Below, one piece after another: positions 50,891-60,306 of a stretch of 64,000 bases of DNA (its first letter is position 1; each line of letters opens with the position of its first letter). The stretch is from Neoroseomonas marina. GTDB taxonomy: Bacteria; Pseudomonadota; Alphaproteobacteria; Acetobacterales; Acetobacteraceae. The notes under the pieces were generated by a model. It ran no database searches and was not told where the DNA came from. It worked only from the letters and a program-made list of their open reading frames with translations. Position numbers and translations under genes: made by a program. Where the stretch lies: assembly GCF_012927745.1 (NCBI RefSeq), contig NZ_JABBKX010000003.1:248001-312000 (forward strand). The letters are read 5' to 3'.

Positions 50891-52844
50891 CGCGGAGGCG
50901 TCCGCCCCGGCGCCGTTCCGCGATGCGCTCGCGGCCGCCGTCGCGGCCGCGCCGACAGGCATCGTAGTGTCCGACCCGAACCGGGCGGACTGCCCGATCG
51001 TCTACGCCAACCCGGCCTTCCACCGCATCACGGGCTACGGCCCGGCCGAGGTGATCGGGCGCAACTGCCGCTTCCTGCAGGGGCCGGCGACGGACCCGGC
51101 ATCGGTGCACGCGATCCGCCGCGCCATGGCCGAGCGCCGTCCCGCCGATGTCGAGATCGTCAACTACCGGCGCGACGGCACGCGCTTCGTGAACGAACTG
51201 CACATCTCCCCCGTCTTCGGGGCCAATGGCGAACTGGAATACTTCTTCGGCATCCAGCACGACGTGACGGCGCGCGTGCGGCTCGCGCAGGCGACGCAAC
51301 GCGCCCGTCGCGCGGCGGAACGGGCGAGCGCCGAGAAGAGCGACTTCCTCGCCTTCATGTCGCACGAGATCCGCACGCCGATGAACGGCGTCATGGGCAC
51401 CGTCTCCCTGTTGCTGGACACCACGCTCGACGCCGAGCAGCGCGCCTATGCCGAAACCGCGCGCCGCTGCGGGGAGACGCTGCTGCACACGGTCAACGAG
51501 ATGCTCGACCTGTCGCGCATCGAGGCCGGGCGCCTCGCGCTCGAGGCAATCCCCTTCGACCTGGCCCGCCCGGTGACCGAGGTGCTCGACCTGCTCGGTC
51601 CTGCCGCGGCGGAGAAGGGCATCCGGCTGTCGGCCAGCATCGACCCGCTGCTGCCCGCGCGACTGGTGGGCGATCCGCAGCGACTGCGCCAGGTGCTGCT
51701 GAACCTCGCGGACAATGCGGTGAAGTTCACGCCCTCCGGCGGCGTCGGGTTGCGGGTGGAACGCGCGGATGCCGAAGGGCGCGTGCGCTTCGTCGTCGCC
51801 GACACCGGCATCGGCATCCCGCCCGAGGTGCAGCGCCGATTGTTCCGCCGCTTCGCCCAGGGCGCCGCGGACACCGCGCGGCGCTTCGGCGGATCGGGGC
51901 TGGGCCTGATGATCTGCCGGCAGTTGGTGGGACTGATGGGCGGGCGGATCACGCTGACCTCGACGCCCGGCAAGGGCTCGGTCTTCGCCTTCGAGATCGC
52001 GCTGCCGGCGGTCGCGGAATCCGGCCGGCCGCCCTCGACGCTGCTGCCGCGGCCGGCCGCGGCGACGCGCGGGGCGGCGACGGCCGCGCGCGGGCGCATC
52101 CTCCTCGCCGAGGATGGCGAGGCGAACCAGCTCGTCGCCGCGGCGATCCTGCGCAAGGCCGGCTATGCGGTGGACCTGGCGCGGGATGGGGAGGAGGCGC
52201 TCGGCATGGCGCGCACCGCCGCCTACGACCTGGTGCTGATGGATGTGCGCATGCCGCGCATGGACGGCTTCGCCGCGACGGCGGCGATCCGCGCCCTGCC
52301 CGGCGCGGCGGGCCGGGTTCCGATCATCGCGATGACCGCCTCGGCGATGGCGGGGGACCGGGAACGCTGCATCGGCGCCGGGATGGACGGGCACCTCGCC
52401 AAGCCGACGGACCGCGCGACGCTGCTCGGCGCGGTGGAGGAAGCGCTCGATGCCCGACCGCGCCGGCCGCGCGCCGTGGGACCGGCGGACGAACCGCACA
52501 CCGCGCCGGCGCTGCTCGACCTCGCGACGCTGGACGAGTTGCGCAGCGCGGTCGGTCCCGGGCGACTGCCGCGGCTGATCGGCGTCTTCGCCGAGGAGAC
52601 GCGCGCGCGCCTCGCGCGCCTGGCAGCGACCGCTGATCTCGGCGCCATCGAAGAAGAGGCGCATGGGCTGAAATCGGCCGCCGGCACCTTCGGCGCGGCA
52701 GCGCTGCGCCAGGCGGCGGAGGCGCTCGAGACGGCCTGCGTGGCGAAGGACAGCGCGGCCGCGCTGGCCCTGCGCGATACGCTGCCGCCGCTGGTCGAGC
52801 GGAGCCTCGCCGCCTATCCGCTGCGGATGTCCGGCGGGATCTAG
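50853..52844 (+). CDS. LOV-domain hybrid sensor histidine kinase with receiver and Hpt
   Basis: 663-residue soluble blue-light sensor kinase. The LOV (PAS) domain at about residues 25-145 contains the flavin-binding signature GRNCRFLQG, with photo-adduct Cys72. The kinase has H171 in [13 protein letters not shown]-box [11 protein letters not shown], and G-boxes ADTGIGIP and GGSGLGL. A receiver with acceptor D464 in [11 protein letters not shown] follows, then an Hpt domain with H604 in [11 protein letters not shown]. No membrane segment. By LOV-kinase precedent, light forms a Cys-flavin bond and alters autophosphorylation. Start ATG 50853 lies inside apt. It could feed a motility or general stress output; the target is not in this window. 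Confidence 0.9.
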   Translation: MSRSKPSSPTTSSAEASAPAPFRDALAAAVAAAPTGIVVSDPNRADCPIVYANPAFHRITGYGPAEVIGRNCRFLQGPATDPASVHAIRRAMAERRPADVEIVNYRRDGTRFVNELHISPVFGANGELEYFFGIQHDVTARVRLAQATQRARRAAERASAEKSDFLAFMSHEIRTPMNGVMGTVSLLLDTTLDAEQRAYAETARRCGETLLHTVNEMLDLSRIEAGRLALEAIPFDLARPVTEVLDLLGPAAAEKGIRLSASIDPLLPARLVGDPQRLRQVLLNLADNAVKFTPSGGVGLRVERADAEGRVRFVVADTGIGIPPEVQRRLFRRFAQGAADTARRFGGSGLGLMICRQLVGLMGGRITLTSTPGKGSVFAFEIALPAVAESGRPPSTLLPRPAAATRGAATAARGRILLAEDGEANQLVAAAILRKAGYAVDLARDGEEALGMARTAAYDLVLMDVRMPRMDGFAATAAIRALPGAAGRVPIIAMTASAMAGDRERCIGAGMDGHLAKPTDRATLLGAVEEALDARPRRPRAVGPADEPHTAPALLDLATLDELRSAVGPGRLPRLIGVFAEETRARLARLAATADLGAIEEEAHGLKSAAGTFGAAALRQAAEALETACVAKDSAAALALRDTLPPLVERSLAAYPLRMSGGI

Positions 52845-52854
52845 CGGCGCGGCA

Positions 52855-53913
52855 TCAGCGCCACAGCCCGAGCGCGATACCGCCGCGCCAGAGCGGCCCG
52901 ACCAGCAGGTTGCACATGATGGTGCGGATCAGGTGGAAGCCGAGCACCAGCGGCACGGCGAGGTCGAGCGCCTTTGCCGTGACCGCCATCTCCGGCATGC
53001 CGCCCGGTGCCATGCCGAGCACGACGGCAACCGGCGGCAACCCGGCGGCCCAGCCGATCAGCAGACCAAGCATGACCAGCAGCAGCGACACGGCCAGTGC
53101 CGAGACCAGCCCCGCCAACGCCTGCCGCCGCGGCCCGCCGCCGAGCGCTTGCGGCGTCAACCGCAGCCCGAGGCTTGCCCCCATCGCGACCTGCGCGAGG
53201 TCGACCATCCAACGCGGGATGGACGACGGCAGCCATCCGAGCCCCGACAGCGCCATGCTGAGCAGACAGGGCGCGAGCATCGCCGCGTTGGCGAGCCCCG
53301 CCTTCGCGCCGAGCAGCGCGATCGCAATGCCGCCGGCGAGCAGCAGCACCAGGCCGCCCCAGGCGACCGGCGGCAGGACGGAGGCGAAGGCATCGTCCCG
53401 CGCGCCATGGGCGAAGAGCGCGATGAGCGGCGGGAAGGTCAGCACCACGGTCGCCATGCGCAATGTCTGGGACAGCGTCGCCGCCCCGACATTGGCCCCG
53501 GCCCGCTGTGCCAGCACCGCCATGGTCAGGATCCCGCCCGGGATCGCCGCGTAGTAGGCGGTCCGCAGGTCGGTCCCGGCCAGGCGCCGATAGAGCGGGA
53601 TCACCGCGATGCCGGCGGCGATGGAAGCCACCCCACCGACCAGGATCGCGGGCAGCGAGGCCGCCACCGCCGCCATGACCGGCGCAGTGAATGTCTGGCC
53701 GAGCCCCAGCCCCAGCACCACGAGCCCCGCCGGGCGCAAGAGCCCCGGCACCGCCGCCACGCCGCGCCAGCCGAGATAGGCCGAAGCGAGCATCGCCCCG
53801 ATCATCCAGCCGAGCGGCACGTGCAGCGCATGCAGCAGCGCCCCACCCATCAGCGCGAGCAGCGCGGTGCGGATGTAGTCCTCGGTGCGGGGGCTGAAGG
53901 TCTTCTCGGTCAC
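52855..53913 (-). CDS. AbrB-family membrane protein
   Basis: 352 residues with about ten membrane segments and two internally related halves (for example LLALMGGALLHALHVPLGWMIGAMLAS and the second-half LLLVMLGLLIGWAAGLPP). This is typical of the AbrB-type membrane proteins sometimes annotated as ammonia monooxygenase or transcriptional regulator. Neither function is supported by the sequence; a transporter role is more likely. Convergent with the LOV kinase, 10 bases apart. Confidence 0.78.
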   Translation of the reverse strand: MTEKTFSPRTEDYIRTALLALMGGALLHALHVPLGWMIGAMLASAYLGWRGVAAVPGLLRPAGLVVLGLGLGQTFTAPVMAAVAASLPAILVGGVASIAAGIAVIPLYRRLAGTDLRTAYYAAIPGGILTMAVLAQRAGANVGAATLSQTLRMATVVLTFPPLIALFAHGARDDAFASVLPPVAWGGLVLLLAGGIAIALLGAKAGLANAAMLAPCLLSMALSGLGWLPSSIPRWMVDLAQVAMGASLGLRLTPQALGGGPRRQALAGLVSALAVSLLLVMLGLLIGWAAGLPPVAVVLGMAPGGMPEMAVTAKALDLAVPLVLGFHLIRTIMCNLLVGPLWRGGIALGLWR

Positions 53914-54015
53914 GGGATGGCATCCGATACGCCTGGACGCGCACCACGGTCAAAGGCCTGTGAAGTCAATCCTTTCTTCACCTACGTCCCGCAGGTTGGC
54001 ACAGGAGCCTTCGCC

Positions 54016-54369
54016 ATGAATGCCGACCTCGCATTGCCGATCCGTCCTGTCGCCGAACCGCGCCGCGCCGTGCGGGCGATGGCTGCCGGGGCGGCCTCCG
54101 ACAGGCCGGTGGCCGCGGTGGCGCCGGCCACGCCCAATCCGCGGCTGCGGCTCGACGCGCCGCTCGGCATGGTGGTGATCGAATTCCGCGATGCCGGCGG
54201 GGATGTCGCGAACACCATCCCGACGCCGCGGCAGATCGCAGCCTATCGCGCCGCCGTGGTGTCGGATGCGCCGGTGCCGGTCGGCATCCGCGACCGCCAG
54301 GCGCCAGCGCCCGCTGCCGAGCCCCCGCCGGCGCCCGAGGCGCCCGAGGCGCCAGCCCCGCGCGACTGA
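54016..54369 (+). CDS. FlaG-like flagellar protein (tentative)
   Basis: 117 residues: variable N-terminus, then LRLDAPLGMVVIEFRDAGGDVANTIPTPRQ, whose pattern (strand, VIEFRD, turn, IP-x-R/E) recalls FlaG, a small protein encoded beside flagellins. The C-terminal third is Pro/Ala-rich. Position next to flaF-flbT-flagellin supports a flagellar link, but the match is weak. Divergent from the AbrB gene and convergent with flaF, nine bases away. Confidence 0.5.
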   Translation: MNADLALPIRPVAEPRRAVRAMAAGAASDRPVAAVAPATPNPRLRLDAPLGMVVIEFRDAGGDVANTIPTPRQIAAYRAAVVSDAPVPVGIRDRQAPAPAAEPPPAPEAPEAPAPRD

Positions 54370-54378
54370 CCAGCGCGT

Positions 54379-54723
54379 TCAGCCGCCGCCGGCCAGTCCC
54401 GCCGCGACCTGGTCGTTCACTTCGATGAGAAAGGACAGATCGGGATCCGTCCCGTCCATCTCCCGCTGCACGGCGCGGCCGAGCGAGATCAGTCCGGCGC
54501 GCACGGGCGGCGGCAGCCGGTTCGCGGGATCGGCCAGCGCGGTTTCCACCGCCAGCCAGAGACGGCGATTGTCGGCCATGGCACGGATACGGGCCGCGCC
54601 TTCCTGCGCGGACGCCGCACGCAGCCCGCCCGTCACGCGGCGGAACACATCCGCTTCCTGTTCGCGGGGATCGAGCGCGGCGCGTGTCGCGCCATAGGCG
54701 CGGGCGATATCGGCGAGGGTCAT
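54379..54723 (-). CDS. flaF: Flagellin biosynthesis regulator FlaF
   Basis: 114 residues, all-helical: LADIARAYGATRAALDPREQEADVFRRV, then NRRLWLAVETALADPANRLP and LRAGLISLGRAVQ-type segments, typical of FlaF. In Caulobacter and Brucella FlaF promotes flagellin synthesis or secretion, opposing FlbT. Start overlaps the flbT stop by four bases, the conserved pair order. Confidence 0.88.
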   Translation of the reverse strand: MTLADIARAYGATRAALDPREQEADVFRRVTGGLRAASAQEGAARIRAMADNRRLWLAVETALADPANRLPPPVRAGLISLGRAVQREMDGTDPDLSFLIEVNDQVAAGLAGGG

Positions 54724-55148
54724 GCTTCGTCCTCATCCCGCGCGGCGCCGGCGGGCAGCACGCCCATCACCACATCCTCATGCCGCATGACGCGGCGGAC
54801 GAGCTTCAGCGCGGAGTAGCATTCGTCCGCCTCGGCGGCGGCGAGCGCGCGGTCGAGCAGGTCGCGCGCGAGGGTGGAGGTGGTCGCCGCCTGGAAGTCG
54901 CCGATCAGGCGGCGCGCGGCGGTCAGGCCCGCCTCGCGTTCATCCTCGTCGCCGATATAGGCGGTCTGCAACGCGAAATAGATGCGGCGGGAGGGCGTGT
55001 TCGCCGCCTCCGGCGTCATGAGCTGCTTGCCGAAGAGGAAGCGCGCCTTGGCGGTCAGCTCGATCCGCGTGCGGTTGCGGAAGCGGATCGGCGCGCCGTT
55101 GACGACCATCAGGTCGCCTTGTCGGAGTTCGAGCACGAGCGTGGACAT
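54720..55148 (-). CDS. flbT: Flagellin mRNA regulator FlbT
   Basis: 142 residues: LVLELRQGDLMVVNGAPIRFRNRTRIELTAKARFLFGKQLM, seen in consecutive blocks, is the FlbT core, followed by RRIYFALQTAYIGD. FlbT binds the 5' leader of flagellin mRNA and limits its translation in Caulobacter. Here it directly follows the flagellin gene, separated by a 66-base spacer with a hairpin, so it is positioned to give feedback control. Confidence 0.92.
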   Translation of the reverse strand: MSTLVLELRQGDLMVVNGAPIRFRNRTRIELTAKARFLFGKQLMTPEAANTPSRRIYFALQTAYIGDEDEREAGLTAARRLIGDFQAATTSTLARDLLDRALAAAEADECYSALKLVRRVMRHEDVVMGVLPAGAARDEDEA

Positions 55149-55178
55149 CCTGTCCTCCCGGCGGGATGAGGGCGGTGC

Positions 55179-55202
55179 GGCGCCGGTATGCCAACCGACG
55201 CC
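55179..55202 (-). terminator. Hairpin between flagellin and flbT
   Basis: On the minus-strand transcript GGCGUCGGU pairs with ACCGGCGCC (one G-U) around UGGCAU. There is no U-run, so it may stabilise the abundant flagellin mRNA or reduce read-through into flbT. Confidence 0.4.
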
Positions 55203-55214
55203 GCGACCGGGAGA

Positions 55215-56045
55215 TCAGCGGAAGAGGCTGAGCAGGGTCTGCGGCGCCTGGTTCGCGATCGACAGCGCCTGGGTGCCAAGCTGCTGGCGGATCTGCAGCG
55301 ATTGCAGCCGCGCCGACTCCTTCGCGAGGTCCGCGTCGATCAGCGCGCCGAGGCCCGCTTCCAGCGCGTCCGCCTTGTCCTTGTTGTAGGTCATCTGGTT
55401 GTCGATGTAGCGGCTGTCGCTGCCGAAGGTGTTCAGCGCGTCGCTGATGGCGGACTGCACCGTCTCGAAGTCACCCCCCGAGCCCAGGGCGGTCTGCGCG
55501 GCGGCCGCGGTGGTCGGCGCCGCCGCAATCACCAGGGTGCCCGCGCCATCCACCGCCGTCAGCGTGTAGGTGGTGCCGCTCTCGTTGCGCGTCGTGGCGA
55601 TGTCGCCGCCGGCCGGCGCCGTGGTCGAGAGCAGCGTGCGGCCGTTGTAGGTCGCATCGGTGACGAAGTTCTGGATCTGCGTGCGCAGCGCCGTGTACTG
55701 CGCCTCGTACTGCGCGCGCTGGTCCGTGTTCAGCGTGTCGTCGGCGAGGCGCACCAGAGTCTCGCGCACCTTCACCATGGTCTCGGACACCTTGTTCAGG
55801 CCCGAGAGCGCGGTGTCGAGGATGCCCTTCACGCCGCCCAGCTGCTCGTTCGCGGCGGTCAGGCCCGCGACGTCGGCGCGCACCGACTGCGCGACGGCGA
55901 AGGCCGCGCCGTCGTCCTTCGCGTCGTTGACGCGCAGGCCGGTCGAGATGCGCTTCTGGGTGACGTTCAGCGCCTCATTCGTGCGATTGAGGGACTGCAG
56001 CGCCACCATGGCGCCGATGTTGGTGTTGACGGAATTGAGCGACAT
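55215..56045 (-). CDS. Flagellin
   Basis: 276-residue filament subunit. The conserved N-terminal D0/D1 region (MSLNSVNTNIGAMVALQSLN, then ISTGLRVNDAKDDGAAFAVA) and C-terminal D1/D0 region (DADLAKESARLQSLQIRQQL ending LLSLFR) flank a short variable centre. It lacks large D2/D3 domains, as usual in alphaproteobacteria. An AGGGGAAG site precedes the ATG. Its own transcription unit appears to start in the 135-base gap before flgL's end. Confidence 0.96.
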   Translation of the reverse strand: MSLNSVNTNIGAMVALQSLNRTNEALNVTQKRISTGLRVNDAKDDGAAFAVAQSVRADVAGLTAANEQLGGVKGILDTALSGLNKVSETMVKVRETLVRLADDTLNTDQRAQYEAQYTALRTQIQNFVTDATYNGRTLLSTTAPAGGDIATTRNESGTTYTLTAVDGAGTLVIAAAPTTAAAAQTALGSGGDFETVQSAISDALNTFGSDSRYIDNQMTYNKDKADALEAGLGALIDADLAKESARLQSLQIRQQLGTQALSIANQAPQTLLSLFR

Positions 56046-56180
56046 CGGGGTCTTCCCCTGGATCCGATGGCCCCCGCGGTCTTGACCGAGGCAGGAGCCG
56101 GGTTGCGCGCCGCGTCTTGCGGTGTCGTGGACGAGAATGCCGCGAGCGGCGTTAAGGGACGCTGAATCCGGCGGTCACGA

Positions 56181-57245
56181 TCAGGCCAGGAAGCGCGTCA
56201 GCGTCAGCCCCGAGACGAGCGAGATCGCCCGGTAGGAGGCTTCGAGCTGCGTCTGCGTCGCCTGCAGGCGGCTGATCGTCGCGGCCATGTCGACCTCCTC
56301 GATCCCGGCGAGCTGCGTCCTGAGCGCGACCGTCACATCGGCATGGCGCGCCGCGTTCGCCTCCAGCCGCTGCTCGGTGGCGCCGAGCGCCCCCCGCTCC
56401 TCCCCCAGCGCGTCGATCGCGCTGCGCAGCCCGTCCCGCACCGTCGCCATCAGGTCGGTGAAGTCGGCGCCGAGCGCGGCCTGGGACGGGTCGATGGCCG
56501 CCAGCGTGGCCAGCCCGCGCAGGACGTCGCGTGACCAGGACCCGGTCGTCTCGCCGTCGCTCGACGCCGCGGCGTTGCGGTTCGCGAGGATGCCGTAGGC
56601 GACGCGCTCCCCCTCGGCCGCCGGCACGGCGCGGCGCGCTTCGGTCAATCCCTGGGCGGGATCGGAGAGGAAGGCCGAGAAGGGCGTCGTCCCCGCCGCG
56701 TCGGAGCTCGCCGCCGCCAGCGTCGCCGCGGCGACCGCCGCCGCGTTGCCGCCGCCGAGGCCCGCGACCGCCGCGGCGATGGCGCTGGCCATGCCGCCGG
56801 TCGCGACGGCCTGGGGGTCGGGGATGGGCGGATTCGCGGTGTCGGTGCCGCCGAAGACGTACTCGCCGGCGTATTTCTCGTTCAGCAGCGTGGCGAATTC
56901 CGCCATGGCCGCGCGGGCCGAGGCGGCGACGGCCGAGATGCGCTCCGTGCTCGTGCCGTCCAGGCGGATGGCCTCCTGGTAGAACTGCGTCGCGATCGCT
57001 TCCATGCGGCCGAGCGCCTTCTGCGTCACGCTCGTCTGCGACAGGGCACGGCTGATGGTGCCCTGCCAGGCCTCGCGCCGGCCGATCTCGGCGCGCAGAT
57101 CGACGGCGCGGCGGCCTTCCGGCGCGATGTCGGCATAGCCCGGCCCCTTGCGGCCGTCCGAGACCTGGCGCGTCAGCACCTCGAGCCGCTGGCGCAGCGC
57201 GGCCGCCCCGACATCGAGCCGCCCGATCAGCCCCACCCCCACCAT
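56181..57245 (-). CDS. flgL: Flagellar hook-filament junction protein FlgL
   Basis: 354 residues, second junction protein (HAP3) joining hook to filament. The N-terminal helix region RLDVGAAALRQRLEVLTRQVSDGRK and C-terminal MAATISRLQATQTQLEASYRAI show the flagellin-like coiled ends. The middle contains YVFGGTDTANPPIP, characteristic of FlgL. The ATG at 57245 (MVGVGLIG) is two bases after the flgK stop, so the pair is co-translated. Confidence 0.87.
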   Translation of the reverse strand: MVGVGLIGRLDVGAAALRQRLEVLTRQVSDGRKGPGYADIAPEGRRAVDLRAEIGRREAWQGTISRALSQTSVTQKALGRMEAIATQFYQEAIRLDGTSTERISAVAASARAAMAEFATLLNEKYAGEYVFGGTDTANPPIPDPQAVATGGMASAIAAAVAGLGGGNAAAVAAATLAAASSDAAGTTPFSAFLSDPAQGLTEARRAVPAAEGERVAYGILANRNAAASSDGETTGSWSRDVLRGLATLAAIDPSQAALGADFTDLMATVRDGLRSAIDALGEERGALGATEQRLEANAARHADVTVALRTQLAGIEEVDMAATISRLQATQTQLEASYRAISLVSGLTLTRFLA

Positions 57246-57247
57246 GG

Positions 57248-58777
57248 TCAGCGCACCGCGCCGAGCAGGGAATCCCACATCGCCTGCACCGTGCTCATCA
57301 CCCGGGCATTGGCGGCATAGGCGTTCTGCAGCGTGACCATCGCCGACATCTCCGCATCCACGTTCACGCCCGAGCGCTGCTGGAAGCGTGCCGCGAGCCC
57401 GTCCACGATCCCGTTGGCCGAAGCGGCGGCCGACCGCGCCGTGGCCGCGTCCGCCGTCTGCGAGGCGGTCAGCAGCCCGGTGTAGCCTTCGAGCGTCGCC
57501 GGGGCGCCGAAGGGCGAGGACAGCGTCCCGTCCGGCCCGAGGCCGCCGGTTGGGATCGCGCCCCAGGCGACGCCGGCCTGCGCCTCCGCCCCGAAGGTCC
57601 GGTCCAGCACGCGGTCGAGCAAGGTGGTGAAGGACGCCGGCCCGCCCGCCGGGTTCGGCGTGAAGGCCGTCGGTCCGGTCGGGCTGCCCGCCACGACGTG
57701 GGTGCCGTCCCGCAGCAGGGCCGGCGTGCCCGCCACCGCCGCGTTGACGCGGATGGTCCCGGCGAAGCCGACCATGGCGCTGCCGGCATAGGGCTGCGTC
57801 GTATCCGGCACGGTACCGGTCGCATCGGTGAAGAGCGTCAGCCCCACCGCGTCGAAGCGCGCGGCGAGATGCGCGGCGGCGAGGTCAGCCTCGGCCTGGT
57901 AGCGCGGCAGGGTCTGGTCGCGCAGCGCGACGAACTCCGCGAGCCGCCCGCCGGCCAGCGCCGCCGTCACGTCGTGCCCGCCGAGCATGATGCCCGGGAT
58001 CGTCCCGCCCGCCCCGTGATAGGCGGTGGGGCCGAGGATCGCATCCGCCGTGCTGAAGGCGTCGGCCTTCTCGTCCAGCGGCAGCACCAGCCCGTTGCGC
58101 GCGACGAGGACGAGGCCGCCATCCTCCCGCTTCAGCGCCTTGACCTCGAGGCTCTCGGACAGCGTCGCGATGGCCTGGTCGCGCTGGTCCTCGAGGGCGG
58201 CGGCGTTGCCGGTCAGCGCGACCTGGTCGCGGATCTGCCGCGTCAGCGTCGCGATGGTCCTGAGCGCATCGTTGATGCGCGCGACCTCGGTGACGATCCC
58301 GTCCTGCGCCTGCTGGCGCGCATCGCCGATCGCCGCCGAGATCCCGTTCAGCCGGGTCGCGAGCGCGCTCGCCTCCAGCACCACGGCGGATTGGCGCCCG
58401 GCCTCGGATGGGTTGGCGCGCAGATCCTCGAAGCCCGTGCGCAGTGCGGCGGTCAGGTCGCCGAGGCCGTCCCCGGTCTCCGTGCCGCCATGGGCGGCGG
58501 CGATGATCTCGAGCAGCCGGGCGCGCACCTCGGCCCCTGCGGCGGCGGCGCGACGGCTGTCGAGCTCGGTGACCAAAGCCTCGTCGACGTCGCGGGTGGG
58601 GGCGAGGCTGCGGACGCCGATCCCCTGCCCGTCCACCTGCACCGCGCGGGCGGCGACGGTCTTCTTGGTGTGGCCGGCGGTGTCGGCATTGGCGACGTCG
58701 TTCGCCGCGGCGGCAAGGGCGCGCTGGGTATAGAGCAGGCCGGAACGCGCGGTGATCAGCGCGGCCTCGAGGCTCAT
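57248..58777 (-). CDS. flgK: Flagellar hook-associated protein FlgK
   Basis: 509 residues, first junction protein (HAP1). The N-terminus shows the rod/hook signature ALITARSGLLYTQRALAAAA and ANDVANADTAGHTKK (usually ANN/SQN-IANANT). The C-terminus GVNVDAEMSAMVTLQNAYAANARVMSTVQ is the canonical FlgK end. Sits between flgE and flgL in the late-assembly order. Confidence 0.92.
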   Translation of the reverse strand: MSLEAALITARSGLLYTQRALAAAANDVANADTAGHTKKTVAARAVQVDGQGIGVRSLAPTRDVDEALVTELDSRRAAAAGAEVRARLLEIIAAAHGGTETGDGLGDLTAALRTGFEDLRANPSEAGRQSAVVLEASALATRLNGISAAIGDARQQAQDGIVTEVARINDALRTIATLTRQIRDQVALTGNAAALEDQRDQAIATLSESLEVKALKREDGGLVLVARNGLVLPLDEKADAFSTADAILGPTAYHGAGGTIPGIMLGGHDVTAALAGGRLAEFVALRDQTLPRYQAEADLAAAHLAARFDAVGLTLFTDATGTVPDTTQPYAGSAMVGFAGTIRVNAAVAGTPALLRDGTHVVAGSPTGPTAFTPNPAGGPASFTTLLDRVLDRTFGAEAQAGVAWGAIPTGGLGPDGTLSSPFGAPATLEGYTGLLTASQTADAATARSAAASANGIVDGLAARFQQRSGVNVDAEMSAMVTLQNAYAANARVMSTVQAMWDSLLGAVR

Positions 58778-58802
58778 GGCGGGGCTCCGTCAGGCGGCGC
58801 GC

Positions 58803-60095
58803 TCAGCGGCGCATGTTGATGGTGTCCTGCAGCATCTCGTCCGAGGCGGTGACGATCCGCGTGTTCGCGGTGTAGGCGCGCTGGGCGACGATCAGCTTCG
58901 AGAACTCGGCGGCGATGTCGACGTTGGATCGTTCGACGGAACTGACCGAGAGGCTGCCGGCGCCGTTGGATCCGGCATCGGTGGTGCGCGCCTCCCCGCT
59001 CTCGACCGTGCGCATGAAGGCCTGGCCGTCGAGGCGCTGGAGCATGTCCGGCGCGTTGAAGGTGGTGATGGGCACGCGCGCGATCACGCGGGACTGGCCG
59101 TTGTCGTAGTTGATCGCGACGTCGCCGTTGTCCCGCACCGCGAGCGAGGAATAGGAGCCGAGCGGCACCCCGTCCTGCGTGAGGTTGCGCAGCGCGAATT
59201 CGTCCCCGTCGTACTGCGTGAGGCCGCGCGCCTGGCCGAAGGCGCCGAGGTTGAGCGTGACGGTCTGCGGCCCCTGGCCGAAATCGGCGGTGAAGGTGAC
59301 GGTCGCCGGGTCGTTCGCCACGGCGGGGGATCCGGCCAGCGTGCCGGTCGCGTTCGCGAAGCCGCCGAGCGTGCCCGAGGCGACGGCGGGCGTCGCGGCA
59401 GCGCCGAACTGCACGTCGATGGTGCCGAGCGAGCCGCCCGCCCCTGGCGCCGAGATGTTGAGCGTCCAGGTGTTCGCCCCGGCCGGCGTCCAGTTCAGGG
59501 TCATCGGCTGCAGGGCGCCGAGGCTGTCATAGACGTTGAGCGGCGTCGTCACCGCCGCGGTGCCGTTGGCCGGCAGGTTCGCCGAGAGCTCGAGGTTGCC
59601 CGTGGCGATCGGGTTGAACACCAGGTCGCTGACGCGGATCGGATTGATCTGGGTGCGGTCGGGATTGCCGGCGGAATCCACCGACCATCCCTGCAGGAAG
59701 TAGCCCGAGCCGTTCACCAGATAGCCGTTGCGGTCGAGCTGGAAGTCGCCGGCGCGGGTGAAGAACTGCCGCTCGTCGAAGGTGAGCTGGCCGTTGGTCG
59801 ATCCGGTCGGCAGGGCCACCGAGAAGAAGCCCTGCCCGGCGATGGCGAGCGAAAGCGGGTTCTCGCTCTGCTCGATCGGGCCGGCGATGGTGTTGGTGTA
59901 GTCGGGCCGCGCGACGACCGACCCTGGCCGGTGCACGCTGAGCGTGCTGTCGGTCAGGTAGGACACGAAGTTCGTGTCGGTGCGCTTGAAGCCGGCGGTC
60001 TGGCTGTTCGCGACATTGTCCGAGATGTGGCCGAGCGCGCGCGCCTGGGCGGTCAGCCCGCTGATGGCCGTCGTCATGGAACCGAAGAGGGACAT
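58803..60095 (-). CDS. flgE: Flagellar hook protein FlgE
   Basis: 430-residue hook subunit. N-terminus MSLFGSMTTAISGLTAQARA then HISDNVANSQTAGFKRTDTN, and central blocks AIAGQGFFSV and FTRAGDFQLDRNGYLVNGSG. The C-terminus VERSNVDIAAEFSKLIVAQRAY leads to the terminal INMRR. Start ATG 60095 has GGAG seven bases upstream. It is driven by a near-perfect sigma-54 promoter at 60130-60144 and heads the flgE-flgK-flgL operon. Confidence 0.95.
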   Translation of the reverse strand: MSLFGSMTTAISGLTAQARALGHISDNVANSQTAGFKRTDTNFVSYLTDSTLSVHRPGSVVARPDYTNTIAGPIEQSENPLSLAIAGQGFFSVALPTGSTNGQLTFDERQFFTRAGDFQLDRNGYLVNGSGYFLQGWSVDSAGNPDRTQINPIRVSDLVFNPIATGNLELSANLPANGTAAVTTPLNVYDSLGALQPMTLNWTPAGANTWTLNISAPGAGGSLGTIDVQFGAAATPAVASGTLGGFANATGTLAGSPAVANDPATVTFTADFGQGPQTVTLNLGAFGQARGLTQYDGDEFALRNLTQDGVPLGSYSSLAVRDNGDVAINYDNGQSRVIARVPITTFNAPDMLQRLDGQAFMRTVESGEARTTDAGSNGAGSLSVSSVERSNVDIAAEFSKLIVAQRAYTANTRIVTASDEMLQDTINMRR

Positions 60096-60129
60096 CGGCG
60101 TCTCCGGAGAGGGGTTCGGCGGGGACAGC

Positions 60130-60144
60130 GCAACGGGCGTGCCA
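60130..60144 (-). promoter_or_regulatory. Sigma-54 promoter for flgE
   Basis: On the minus strand TGGCACGCCCGTTGC matches the sigma-54 consensus TGGCACG-N4-TTGC exactly, with GG and GC ten bases apart. Predicted start near 60119 gives a leader of about 24 bases before flgE. Confidence 0.8.
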
Positions 60145-60240
60145 GGGCTGCACGGCGTCCTGCACGGCGAGGGCTGCCGCCGCCCGGCAGGAGATTCCGC
60201 CCGGCCCGGCAGGGCGTGCCGCGCCCGGCTGGCACGACGG

Positions 60241-60256
60241 TGGCGCGGCGGTTGCA
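60241..60256 (+). promoter_or_regulatory. Sigma-54 promoter for fliK-flgD(-fliF)
   Basis: TGGCGCGGCGGTTGCA matches TGGCACG-N4-TTGCA with one mismatch and correct GG-N10-GC spacing. It would give a 5' leader of about 40 bases before fliK. A second overlapping match, TGGCACGACGGTGGC, starts at 60230. Confidence 0.7.
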
Positions 60257-60306
60257 GCCGGATCTGCGCGGCCTCGCGAGGGGCCGGAGAGGAGGCACTG
60301 CCCGCC

